From Pseudomonas alkylphenolica (GTDB lineage: Bacteria; Pseudomonadota; Gammaproteobacteria; Pseudomonadales; Pseudomonadaceae), in contig NZ_CP009048.1 in assembly GCF_000746525.1 (NCBI RefSeq), forward strand, positions 1,729,501 through 1,793,500: a stretch of DNA of 64,000 bases. Reading direction: 5' to 3'. Positions 56,653-64,000 of the stretch are shown here, one piece after another. The notes below the pieces were generated by a model. The model searched no databases, was not told the origin of the DNA, and saw only the letters and a program-made list of their open reading frames with translations. Each line of letters starts with the position of its first letter. Position 1 is the first letter of the stretch. A program made the translations under genes and the position numbers.

Positions 56653-57192
56653 ATGAAAGCCAAGGCAGATGTACCTTTCGTGCCGCTGAATATCGCGGTG
56701 TTGACGGTCAGCGATACCCGTACCCTGGAAACCGACACCTCTGGCCAGATGTTTGTCGATCGCCTGACCGAGGCCGGGCACGGCCTCGCTGCACGGGTAC
56801 TGCTCAAGGACGACCTGTACAAGATTCGCGCCCAGGTCGCCACCTGGATTGCCGATGAGCAGGTGCAGGTGGTGTTGATCACCGGTGGCACCGGCTTCAC
56901 CGGTCGTGACAGTACTCCAGAGGCGGTCGCCTGCCTGCTGGATAAACAGGTCGATGGCTTCGGTGAGTTGTTCCGCCACATCTCCCTGGCGGACATCGGT
57001 ACTTCTACGGTTCAGTCGCGTGCCCTGGCCGGGTTGGCCAACGGTACCCTGGTCTGCTGCCTGCCCGGCTCGACCAATGCGGTGCGCACCGGCTGGGATG
57101 GCATCCTTGCCGAGCAGCTCGATGCCCGCCATCGCCCGTGCAACTTCGTTACTCACCTCAAGCAGGCCGAGCCCTGCGCCAGTCGTGGTTGA
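56653..57192 (+). CDS. moaB: Molybdenum cofactor biosynthesis protein B
   Basis: 179 residues. The MoaB/Mog fold is shown by ITGGTGFTGRDSTPEAV and the final CLPGSTNAVRTGWDGILAEQLDARHRPCNF. It takes part in adenylylation of molybdopterin or a related step. The start is ATG 56653 with AAGG upstream. It overlaps nothing; moeA starts seven bases after its stop, so the two form an operon. Confidence 0.95.
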   Translation: MKAKADVPFVPLNIAVLTVSDTRTLETDTSGQMFVDRLTEAGHGLAARVLLKDDLYKIRAQVATWIADEQVQVVLITGGTGFTGRDSTPEAVACLLDKQVDGFGELFRHISLADIGTSTVQSRALAGLANGTLVCCLPGSTNAVRTGWDGILAEQLDARHRPCNFVTHLKQAEPCASRG

Positions 57193-57199
57193 GGTGCCT

Positions 57200-58402
57200 G
57201 TGAACAAGCCGTTGATGCCGGTTGAAGACGCACTGGCACGCTTGCTGGCACTGGCTGAGTCCGCGCCCATCGTCGAAACCGAGCAGGTGGCCTTGGCGCA
57301 GGCCGAGGGGCGGGTGCTGGCCGAGGCGCTGATCGCCAGTCTGGATCTGCCGCCCTGGCCCAACAGTGCCATGGACGGTTATGCCTTGCGCCTGGCTGAC
57401 TGGCAGGGTGAAGCGTTGCCGGTCAGCCAGCGCATTTTCGCCGGTCACGCCCCTGAGCCGCTGCAGCCGGGCACCTGTGCACGGATCTTCACCGGCGCGC
57501 CGTTGCCGTTGGGTGCCGATTGTGTCGAGATGCAGGAGAACGCCGAGGTTCTGCAAGACCAGCGGGTGCGTTTCAACGAACCGCTGCGCGTCGGCCAGAA
57601 CGTGCGCCCGCAAGGTCAGGAAACCCGTGTCGGCGAGTCGGTGCTGGCGGCGGGTACACGGCTGGGGCCGATCGAGTTGGGGCTGGCGGCAACGCTGGGT
57701 TGCGCCACGCTTACCGTGGTGCGCAGGGTCAAGGTTGCCGTGTTGTCCACGGGCGACGAGCTGGTAGAGCCGGGCTTGCCGCTGGGGCCAGGGCAGATCT
57801 ACAACAGTAATCGGCGCTTGCTGGTCAGCTGGCTGCAACGCCTGGGTTGCGAGGTAATCGATGCGGGGATCCTTGCCGACGACCTGGAAAAAACCCGTGA
57901 TTGTCTGGCGGGTCTGGGTCAGGTCGATTTGATCCTCTCGACCGGTGGTGTTTCCGTGGGCGAGGCCGATTACCTGGGCCTGGCCTTGCGCGAAGCGGGC
58001 GAACTGGCCCTCTGGAAGCTGGCTATCAAGCCCGGCAAGCCCTTGACCTTCGGTCACTACAAAGGCGTACCGGTGATCGGTTTGCCCGGCAATCCGGCGT
58101 CGACGCTGGTGACTTTCGGCCTGCTGACCCGCCCGTATCTGCTGCGCCGCCAGGGTGTGCAGGAGGTGACCCCTCTGCAGTTCCCGGTACCGGCCGGTTT
58201 TGACTGGCCAAAAGCGGGCAATCGTCGGGAGTACCTGCGCGCACGGCTGGACCAGGGGAGTGCGCAGATCTACAAGAACCAGAGCTCCGGCGTGCTGCGC
58301 AGCGCTGCCTGGGCCGAGGGCCTGGTGGAGGTCCGTGAGGGCACTACACCTGGCAAAGGCGATACCGTGCAGTTCATTCCCTTGAGTGAGCTACTCGGCT
58401 GA
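57200..58402 (+). CDS. moeA: Molybdopterin molybdenumtransferase MoeA
   Basis: 400 residues. It inserts molybdate into adenylylated molybdopterin. Visible motifs are PPWPNSAMDGYALR near the N-terminus, STGGVSVGEADYL and KPGKPLTFGHYKGVPVIGLPGNP. The likely start is GTG 57200 with GAGG six bases upstream. The frame is open far upstream inside moaB. The last 12 bases overlap the end of the convergent glycosyltransferase gene. Molybdopterin enzymes include nitrate reductase, which fits the nas genes elsewhere in the window. Confidence 0.95.
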   Translation: MNKPLMPVEDALARLLALAESAPIVETEQVALAQAEGRVLAEALIASLDLPPWPNSAMDGYALRLADWQGEALPVSQRIFAGHAPEPLQPGTCARIFTGAPLPLGADCVEMQENAEVLQDQRVRFNEPLRVGQNVRPQGQETRVGESVLAAGTRLGPIELGLAATLGCATLTVVRRVKVAVLSTGDELVEPGLPLGPGQIYNSNRRLLVSWLQRLGCEVIDAGILADDLEKTRDCLAGLGQVDLILSTGGVSVGEADYLGLALREAGELALWKLAIKPGKPLTFGHYKGVPVIGLPGNPASTLVTFGLLTRPYLLRRQGVQEVTPLQFPVPAGFDWPKAGNRREYLRARLDQGSAQIYKNQSSGVLRSAAWAEGLVEVREGTTPGKGDTVQFIPLSELLG

Positions 58403-59638
58403 GCGACTGAGCAAACCGTTATCGCTCAGATTGCCCAGTGTGGGCGCGCGCTGACTCAGGCGCGCGTGCACACTTTCCAACTGGGCCGCAGCAATGCTCC
58501 AGTCGTGGCGCTCATGCACGAATTGCCGTGCGGCCTCCGATAACTGGCGCATGCGCCAGGGCTGATTGAGCAATTGGGTGATGAGCAAAGCCAGTTGATC
58601 GCCATCGTCACTGCCCAGGTAGTGTTCGCCCTGGGTCACCTGCAGCCCGCATACGCCTTTGGCAGTGGTGACCACCGGCAAGCCGGCGGCCATGGCTTCG
58701 AGCACCTTGATCTTCGAACCGCCGGCATAGCGTAGCGGGGCGAAGAAAATTGCCGAATGACGTTGCAGTTCACGCAAGTCGGGCAGGTAGCCGACCCATT
58801 CGATTCGCGGGTCGCTCCAGCGCGATTTCCAGCTGTCCGGCAAGGCATGTCCGACGACGGCCAGGCGCACCGCCGGGTTGCTTTGCCAGACCTGCGGAAG
58901 GATATCCTCGAGTGCCCACTCGATGGCTTCGAGGCTGGCGTTGTACTCAAAATTGCCGACAAACAACAGTCGCTGGCTGTGCAGCGACGGCTGGATGTCC
59001 TGATAGTGCGCGCAATCGACGCCATTGATCACCAGTGAAGCGGGATTACCGGTCAGGCGGCTGATGTGCTCGACATCCTTGGGGCTGACCGCCACCACCT
59101 CGTGGGCCTGGCTCAGTACCCGATTTTCCCAGCGCCGGTAACGCCAGCGGTCGAAGGCGTTGAACGGTCGCAGCCACAGCGGCAGGCGGTCGTGGCAGGC
59201 AGCGCCGGACACCGATTCGATCGTGTGTTCACTGAGCAGGAAGGGCAGGCTTCGCGCTTGCAGGGCCTTTTCGAACGGCTGGAAACTATAGCTGTGCTCG
59301 ATCTGGATGACATCCCAGCGCTCTTCCAGCAGCTGCTCGAATCGATGGCGAAGGTGCGGAGCCAGGCCGTTGACACTGGCTCGCATGGGATAGCCGGCAT
59401 AGACCGCAGCCAGCAGGTTCAGTGGGCTGTGCAGCGGGCGCCTGGGTAACACGATCAGGCGTTCGAGCAGGGGCTCGAGCGCCTGGCGTGCCGCCTCGTT
59501 GGGCGGGATTTTCGACTGCACCAGCAAGGTGATCTGGTGGCCACGCTGCGCCAGGCTGCGCAGTAGGTGGTATTGCCGGGTTTTGCCGCCGCTGGTGGTT
59601 GGCCAGGGCAGATAAGGCAGTGTCCAGAGTACGCGCAT
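58391..59638 (-). CDS. Glycosyltransferase, GT4-type
   Basis: 415 residues in two Rossmann-like domains. The N-terminal acceptor half starts MRVLWTLPYLPWPTTSGGKTRQYHLLRSLAQRGHQI, and the C-terminal donor half has FVGNFEYNASLEAIEWALEDILP and the nucleotide-sugar site APLRYAGGSKIKVLEAMAAGLPVV. It transfers a sugar, possibly mannose from GDP-mannose since a GDP-mannose enzyme gene lies 65 bases upstream on the same strand. The acceptor is unknown. AGAGGAAAGGGG precedes the ATG. Confidence 0.88.
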   Translation of the reverse strand: MRVLWTLPYLPWPTTSGGKTRQYHLLRSLAQRGHQITLLVQSKIPPNEAARQALEPLLERLIVLPRRPLHSPLNLLAAVYAGYPMRASVNGLAPHLRHRFEQLLEERWDVIQIEHSYSFQPFEKALQARSLPFLLSEHTIESVSGAACHDRLPLWLRPFNAFDRWRYRRWENRVLSQAHEVVAVSPKDVEHISRLTGNPASLVINGVDCAHYQDIQPSLHSQRLLFVGNFEYNASLEAIEWALEDILPQVWQSNPAVRLAVVGHALPDSWKSRWSDPRIEWVGYLPDLRELQRHSAIFFAPLRYAGGSKIKVLEAMAAGLPVVTTAKGVCGLQVTQGEHYLGSDDGDQLALLITQLLNQPWRMRQLSEAARQFVHERHDWSIAAAQLESVHARLSQRAPTLGNLSDNGLLSRSAE

Positions 59639-59703
59639 GACCCCTTTCCTCTATCACCAGGCGGGTAACGGCATGCCGATATGAATGGACGCGCCTGGGG
59701 GTG

Positions 59704-61158
59704 TCAGCTGCTGGCTGATTCCGGGGCGCGTCCATAGATATCAGTAAAGCGCACGATGTCGTCTTCGCCCATATATTCGCCACTTTGTACTTCGATCATG
59801 ACCAGGTCGATCACACCAGGGTTGGTCAGGCGATGTACCCGCCCCGATTTGATGAAGGTCGATTCGTTGGTGTCGAGCAGAAACTCGTCCTCACCGTTGG
59901 TCACGCAGGCCATGCCGTTGACGACGATCCAGTGTTCACTGCGATGGTGGTGCATCTGCAGTGAAAGCGATGCTTGAGGGCGAACCACGATGCGCTTGAT
60001 CTTGAAGCGTGGACCTTCCTCAAGCACCGTGTACATGCCCCACGGGCGGTTCACCGTGCGGTGCAGGCGATAGGCGTCATGTCCCTGGTGCTTGAGCTTT
60101 TGGGCGATCACCTTGACCTCCTGGCTGCGCGCGGCGTCGGCGATCAGCAGGGCATCGGGGGTATCGATGATGATCAGGTTGTCGAGGCCCACCGCGCCGA
60201 CCAGGCGGTGTGGCGAGTCGATGTAGCAATTGGAGACGTCATGCAGGGCGGTCTCGCCATTGCACTGGTTGCCATTCTGGTCAGCTTTCTTGAGGTTACG
60301 CACCGCTTGCCAGCAACCGATGTCGCTCCAGCCCAGATCGGCGGGCAGCACGGCCACCTGGCTGGAGGTTTCCATGACCGCGTAATCGATGGAGATGTCC
60401 GGTACCTTTTCGAAGGTCTGCGGGTCGAGTTCCAGCTGCAGTTCACCTTCACCCTGTTTGCTCGGGCTGCGCTGCAGGCAATGGTGGATACTGGCGAGCA
60501 GGTCCGGCACATGGCGGTCCAGTTCTGCCAGGATTGCATCGACGCGCATGCAGAACATGCCGGCATTCCACAGGTGCTGACCACCCTCGAGGTAGTGCTG
60601 GGCGGTTGCGGCGTCGGGTTTTTCGACAAATCGCTGCACTTTGTAGCCTTGCGCGTCCAGTGCCTGGCCTTTCTCGATGTAGCCAAAGCCGGTTTCGGCG
60701 TGACTGGGCACCAGGCCGAAGGTCGTCAGCCAACCTTGTTGTGCCAGGTTGCGGGCGTGCGCGACTGCGCGTTCGAAGGCTGGCAGGTCGCTGATCAGGT
60801 GATCGGCGGGCAGGATCAGCAGCAGGGCGCTTTCGCCATACAGGTTGGCGCAGTGCAGAGCGGCGGCAGCGATGGCTGGCGCAGTATTGCGGCCAAAGGG
60901 TTCGAGGATGAAGTCCAGGGCCATGCCGGCCGAGTTCAATTGGCGGTACTCATCCTGAGTGCGGAAATACACTTCCCGGTTGGTCACCGTCAGTATCCGC
61001 TCGACATCTGGCAGTGCACTGGCACGGGAAAAGGTCTTTTGCAGCAGGCTCTGGCCATCGGGCAGGCGCATGAACGGTTTCGGCATGGTTTCGCGAGAAA
61101 CCGGCCAAAGGCGAGTGCCGGCGCCGCCGGCGATGATGCAGGGGATCAGAACGCTCAT
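59704..61158 (-). CDS. Mannose-1-phosphate guanylyltransferase / mannose-6-phosphate isomerase (AlgA/PslB type)
   Basis: 484 residues. The N-terminal nucleotidyltransferase has the signature IIAGGAGTRLWPVSRETMPKPF, and FVEKP binds the sugar. The C-terminal cupin phosphomannose isomerase (type II) has SLQMHHHRSEHWIVVNGMA (metal histidines). It makes mannose-6-phosphate and then GDP-mannose, used for alginate, Psl or O-antigen-like polymers. The start is ATG 61158 with AAGG upstream; an open frame to 61281 is not conserved. It is upstream of the glycosyltransferase, probably in the same operon. Confidence 0.93.
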   Translation of the reverse strand: MSVLIPCIIAGGAGTRLWPVSRETMPKPFMRLPDGQSLLQKTFSRASALPDVERILTVTNREVYFRTQDEYRQLNSAGMALDFILEPFGRNTAPAIAAAALHCANLYGESALLLILPADHLISDLPAFERAVAHARNLAQQGWLTTFGLVPSHAETGFGYIEKGQALDAQGYKVQRFVEKPDAATAQHYLEGGQHLWNAGMFCMRVDAILAELDRHVPDLLASIHHCLQRSPSKQGEGELQLELDPQTFEKVPDISIDYAVMETSSQVAVLPADLGWSDIGCWQAVRNLKKADQNGNQCNGETALHDVSNCYIDSPHRLVGAVGLDNLIIIDTPDALLIADAARSQEVKVIAQKLKHQGHDAYRLHRTVNRPWGMYTVLEEGPRFKIKRIVVRPQASLSLQMHHHRSEHWIVVNGMACVTNGEDEFLLDTNESTFIKSGRVHRLTNPGVIDLVMIEVQSGEYMGEDDIVRFTDIYGRAPESASS

Positions 61159-61434
61159 TTCACAGCCTTGAGTCAGGGCACTGAGACTACAGTGCAGTAA
61201 AGGATAACCGGGACCTGGCAAGCGCTCGTGCAGCAAGTCAATAAAATGACTTTTTTCATCGGCGTCCTCCATGATGGCCAAATATTTGTCGAATGATGCA
61301 CCCGGGCGTTCCTGCTTTCAATAATATTTGTGTGAATGCTCGGCAAATTTGTTTTCGATTGGCCGCTGGCTGTGCAGCAAAAGCCCCTGTCATGTGGTCG
61401 AGATGCACGAGCTTTAATTCGCCGGGGAGGCACC

Positions 61435-62334
61435 ATGAAGCAGCACAAAACCTTATTCATCCTGCATGGCAAGCAGGCCATGAACGAGCAGGTACGTGCC
61501 GCCGTTGGTGCGCTGCGCGAGCGTGGCTGGCAGCTTGACGTTCGCCTGACCTGGGAGGCCGGTGATGCTGCGCGGCTGGTCAACGAAGCCCAGGCAAGTG
61601 GTTACCGGCATGTTGCAGCCGGCGGTGGAGACGGCACCTTGCGTGATGTCGCCGAGGCCATGGCCCGCATCGCTTGCCAGGCAAGCCTGGTGCTCGTGCC
61701 ATTGGGGACTGCCAATGATTTTGCCCGGGCAGCAGGTGTGCCGCTGGAGCCTGAACAGGCGCTTGAGTTGCTGGAAACACCTGCTCAAAGGATTGATTTG
61801 GGGCAGGTTGGTGGGCAGGTTTTTCTCAATATGGCCACGGGCGGATTTGGCAGTCAGGTCACCGCCAACACCTCCGAAGACCTGAAGAAAGTGCTGGGCG
61901 CAGCGGCGTATCTGTTCACCGGCCTGTCTCGGTTCAGTGAACTCAGCGCGGCTACGGTGGATTTGCATGGGCCGGATTTTCACTGGCGCGGCGATTTGCT
62001 GGCGCTGGGAATCGGCAACGGCCGGCAGGCTGGTGGTGGGCATGTGCTGTGTCCGCAGGCGCAAGTCGATGATGGGCTGCTGGATGTCAGCATTTTGCCG
62101 GCCCCTCAGGAAGTGGTGGGTACCTTGCGCAGTTTGCTCAGTGATGGCCTGGGCCTGGAGAACATGTTTGTGCGAGCGCGTCTGCCCTGGGTCGAAATCA
62201 AGAGCGCGCAAGGCCTGGATATCAATCTCGATGGCGAGCCGCTGCAAAGCGATAGCTTGCGTTTTGAGGTACTGGCAGGCGCCTTGCGGGTGCACCTGCC
62301 GGCTGACTCGCCGCTGCTCAGTCGTCGAGGCTGA
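61435..62334 (+). CDS. yegS: Lipid kinase YegS-like (diacylglycerol kinase catalytic domain)
   Basis: 299 residues. The catalytic domain carries the nucleotide motif AAGGGDGTLRDVAEAM, followed by PLGTANDFARAAGVP. The C-terminal domain has NMATGGFGSQVTANTSEDLKKVLG and GNGRQAGGGHVLCP. It phosphorylates phosphatidylglycerol or a similar lipid in E. coli. GGGGAGG precedes the ATG at 61435; earlier in-frame codons are less likely. Its last 17 bases overlap the convergent response-regulator gene. Confidence 0.9.
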   Translation: MKQHKTLFILHGKQAMNEQVRAAVGALRERGWQLDVRLTWEAGDAARLVNEAQASGYRHVAAGGGDGTLRDVAEAMARIACQASLVLVPLGTANDFARAAGVPLEPEQALELLETPAQRIDLGQVGGQVFLNMATGGFGSQVTANTSEDLKKVLGAAAYLFTGLSRFSELSAATVDLHGPDFHWRGDLLALGIGNGRQAGGGHVLCPQAQVDDGLLDVSILPAPQEVVGTLRSLLSDGLGLENMFVRARLPWVEIKSAQGLDINLDGEPLQSDSLRFEVLAGALRVHLPADSPLLSRRG

Positions 62335-62977
62335 TGATCTGCTCGCGGACCGCAAACAGTACCAGGCCGGCCACGTCGTAGATCTGCAGGCGTTTCATGA
62401 TTTGTGAACGGTGAGTCTCCACGGTCTTGATGCTCAAGCCCAGACCGTGGGCAATTTCGCGGGTGGATTTGCCGCGCACGATCAAGCGCAGGATTTCCAG
62501 TTGGCGGGCTGTCAGATTGTGGTTATCCGAGGCCGGAGCCTTGAAACTCTGGGTCCGTAGCAGGGCCTGATTGATCACGGTGTGGGCGATTGCCGGGCTC
62601 AGGTAGCGCTCGCCGTGGCGCAGTGCAGTCAGGGCCTGCTCCAGTTCGGTGGCGGTGGTGTCCTTGAGCAGGTAGCCATGGGCGCCGCTTTCCAGGGCCT
62701 GCATGATCAGTTCGGGGTCGGTGTGCATTGACAGGATCAGTACTTTGCTGCGACAGCCGCTGGCGCGTAGCTGGGTGAGGGCGTCCAGGCCGTTGGTCGT
62801 GCGCATCGAAATATCCAGCAGGACAATGTCCGGATCCAGTTGCAGTACGAGTTCGGCCACCTGGTTGCCGTCATTGCCTTCACCCACCACTGTGTAACCG
62901 GGAATATCCGAGACCAGGGCGCGAACACCGGCGCGAATCAGTGAGTGGTCGTCTACCAGCAGCAATTTACAGATCAT
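62318..62977 (-). CDS. NarL-type response regulator (receiver plus LuxR helix-turn-helix)
   Basis: 219 residues. The phospho-acceptor aspartate is in DIVLLDISMRTTNGLDAL, after LLLVDDHSLIRAGVRALV. The C-terminal helix-turn-helix is NLTARQLEILRLIVRGKSTREIAHGLGLSIKTVETHRSQIMKRL. Its start ATG overlaps the kinase stop as ATGA, so the two are coupled and should be a cognate pair. Targets are unknown. Its 3' end overlaps yegS. Confidence 0.92.
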   Translation of the reverse strand: MICKLLLVDDHSLIRAGVRALVSDIPGYTVVGEGNDGNQVAELVLQLDPDIVLLDISMRTTNGLDALTQLRASGCRSKVLILSMHTDPELIMQALESGAHGYLLKDTTATELEQALTALRHGERYLSPAIAHTVINQALLRTQSFKAPASDNHNLTARQLEILRLIVRGKSTREIAHGLGLSIKTVETHRSQIMKRLQIYDVAGLVLFAVREQIISLDD

Positions 62978-63864
62978 TGGGCGTTATTTGTCTTGGCGCG
63001 TTCAAGGGTGCGTGGAGGCCAGGGAAACAGGGCATCGATTCGCGTGCCTTTGCCTGGCTGGCTGCTGACTGACAGTGTGCCATCAAGCAGTGCGGCGCGT
63101 TCAAGCATGCCGGCCATGCCGCATTGTCCTTCATCTGCTGGATTGCTGGCGGGCAAGAAACCCAGGCCATCGTCACTGATGGACAAGGCCAGGCCTTCAG
63201 GCTGGCGCTGAATGCAGACGACCAGGTTGTGTGCGCTGGCATGACGAAGCATGTTGGTGACCGCTTCCTGGGTGATGCGAAAGGCTGCGATGGCCATGTC
63301 TTCAGGTATGCCGCCCAGACGCTGGCGGCACTCAAGGCTCCAGTGCACGTTGGTGTTTTCCAGGGTGCGCAGCAAGTGCGCGCGCAAGCTGGCTTCCAGG
63401 CCCAGGCTGGAGAGCTGGCGCGGGTTGAGAATGGCCGAGACGTCGCGGACATTGGCCAGCGTGTCGTCCAGGGTGCTACGCAAGGTGCTGCAGTGATCTT
63501 GCAGGTCGCCTGGAACACGGCGTTGCAGCCAGTCCGCCTGGAGTTTGGCGGCGGTCAGCAGTTGGCCGATATCGTCGTGGAGTTCCCGGCTCAGGCGTTG
63601 ACGCTCGCTTTCCTGAACCTTGAGCAGGCGATCGGCAAGTTCTGCCGGGCGCAGGGCAATCGAGCGTGCCCAGTGGCGCAGATGCCAGCCAATGCTCAGC
63701 ATCGCGACGATGTGCAGGATCAGCACACTGGCCGGCATCGGCAACGCGTAGAGGTACAGCGCCAGGTTGGCGATGATCGAGGCCAGGCACAGGAGCGCGG
63801 TCAGCCCGCGCAGTAGAGCGGCCCCGGGGCGCCAGAGCTTGAGTCTATTGAGGCTTGAGAGCAT
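62974..63864 (-). CDS. Sensor histidine kinase, NarX/DesK-type (HisKA_3)
   Basis: 296 residues. Two membrane helices (about 20-38 and 43-62) with almost no periplasmic loop are followed by the HisKA_3 domain with the phospho-histidine in ESERQRLSRELHDDIGQLLTA. An ATPase domain follows (TQEAVTNMLRHASAHNL, DDGLGFLP, GMAGMLERAALLDG). The lack of an external sensor suggests a membrane or cytoplasmic signal. The start is ATG 63864 or an in-frame GTG at 63879. It pairs with the response regulator downstream. Confidence 0.9.
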   Translation of the reverse strand: MLSSLNRLKLWRPGAALLRGLTALLCLASIIANLALYLYALPMPASVLILHIVAMLSIGWHLRHWARSIALRPAELADRLLKVQESERQRLSRELHDDIGQLLTAAKLQADWLQRRVPGDLQDHCSTLRSTLDDTLANVRDVSAILNPRQLSSLGLEASLRAHLLRTLENTNVHWSLECRQRLGGIPEDMAIAAFRITQEAVTNMLRHASAHNLVVCIQRQPEGLALSISDDGLGFLPASNPADEGQCGMAGMLERAALLDGTLSVSSQPGKGTRIDALFPWPPRTLERAKTNNAQ

Positions 63865-63879
63865 AGAAAATGAAGCCAC

Positions 63880-64000
63880 TGAAATATCGCTGAAGAAAGC
63901 CTGGAACAGGTCAAACTTAGGGGCGTTGTCGTGTTGCCTTCAATATCATTTATATGTCGGCGCCGGGCGCAGTAATGAATACCTGCGCCAACAGAAAAAT
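63880..64000. other. Upstream region of the kinase gene, end of window
   Basis: Noncoding, fairly AT-rich around 63940-63960 (TTCAATATCATTTATATG). It should contain the promoter of the two-component operon; no element was recognised with confidence. Confidence 0.5.

Overview
The window is Pseudomonas chromosome, most likely from the P. putida group. The basis is the gene order gdhB-ppsR-ppsA-hydrolase-rraA-cmaX-cfrX-cmpX-sigX-oprF, followed by cobA, a phosphatase/kinase fusion, nasA, nasT, nasS, pyrD, rmf and rlmKL. Eight copies of a REP sequence with the core GTGGGAGCGGGCTTGCCCCGCGA, typical of this group, support it. The assignment rests on remembered family and gene-order knowledge; no database search was possible. 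Almost everything is ordinary core genome, densely packed, and the only clear mobile element is one IS21-type insertion.

Layout. 1-5.9 kb: end of NAD-glutamate dehydrogenase; divergent ppsR/ppsA (PEP synthase and its regulatory kinase/phosphorylase); an alpha/beta hydrolase; rraA. 5.9-10 kb: cell-envelope cluster of a CorA-type transporter (cmaX), cfrX, the mechanosensitive channel cmpX, the ECF sigma factor sigX and the major porin oprF. 10-15.7 kb, minus strand: nitrate assimilation. nasS-nasT encode a sensor/antiterminator pair. A sigma-54 promoter and attenuator hairpin precede nasA, then a PP2C phosphatase-kinase fusion and cobA. No nitrate or nitrite reductase genes lie here. 15.8-26.6 kb: pyrD, rmf, rlmKL, a CHASE-PAS-GGDEF gene broken by the IS21 element (with loss of its middle), dacB and yggL. 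26.6-31 kb: a BvgS/BvgA-type two-component pair beside an AT-rich gap. 31-33.8 kb: dgt and a three-gene set of small membrane-associated proteins, the middle one frameshifted. 34-39.5 kb: ammonium transporter, Kef-type antiporter, glutaredoxin-like protein, M15 peptidase, an unknown gene under a near-ideal LexA box, and an RluA-type pseudouridine synthase. 39.6-49.6 kb: aerotaxis receptor, CPBP protease, acnA, rlmM, tusA, a MATE pump, pdxB and a 57-residue unknown protein. 49.8-58.4 kb: ABC exporter, chemoreceptor, a malate:quinone oxidoreductase with a lipobox, glycine-zipper protein, tRNA-Pro(CGG), a small lipoprotein, moaB and moeA. 58.4-64 kb: glycosyltransferase with GDP-mannose synthesis enzyme, yegS lipid kinase, and a NarL/NarX-like two-component pair.

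I found no obviously new multi-gene system. The best leads are the LexA-controlled 103-residue protein (38.2 kb), the sigma-54 plus attenuator leader of nasA with its kinase/phosphatase fusion, the IS21-associated deletion in a cyclic-di-GMP gene, the frameshifted membrane gene at 33.1 kb, and the putative lipoprotein form of malate:quinone oxidoreductase.
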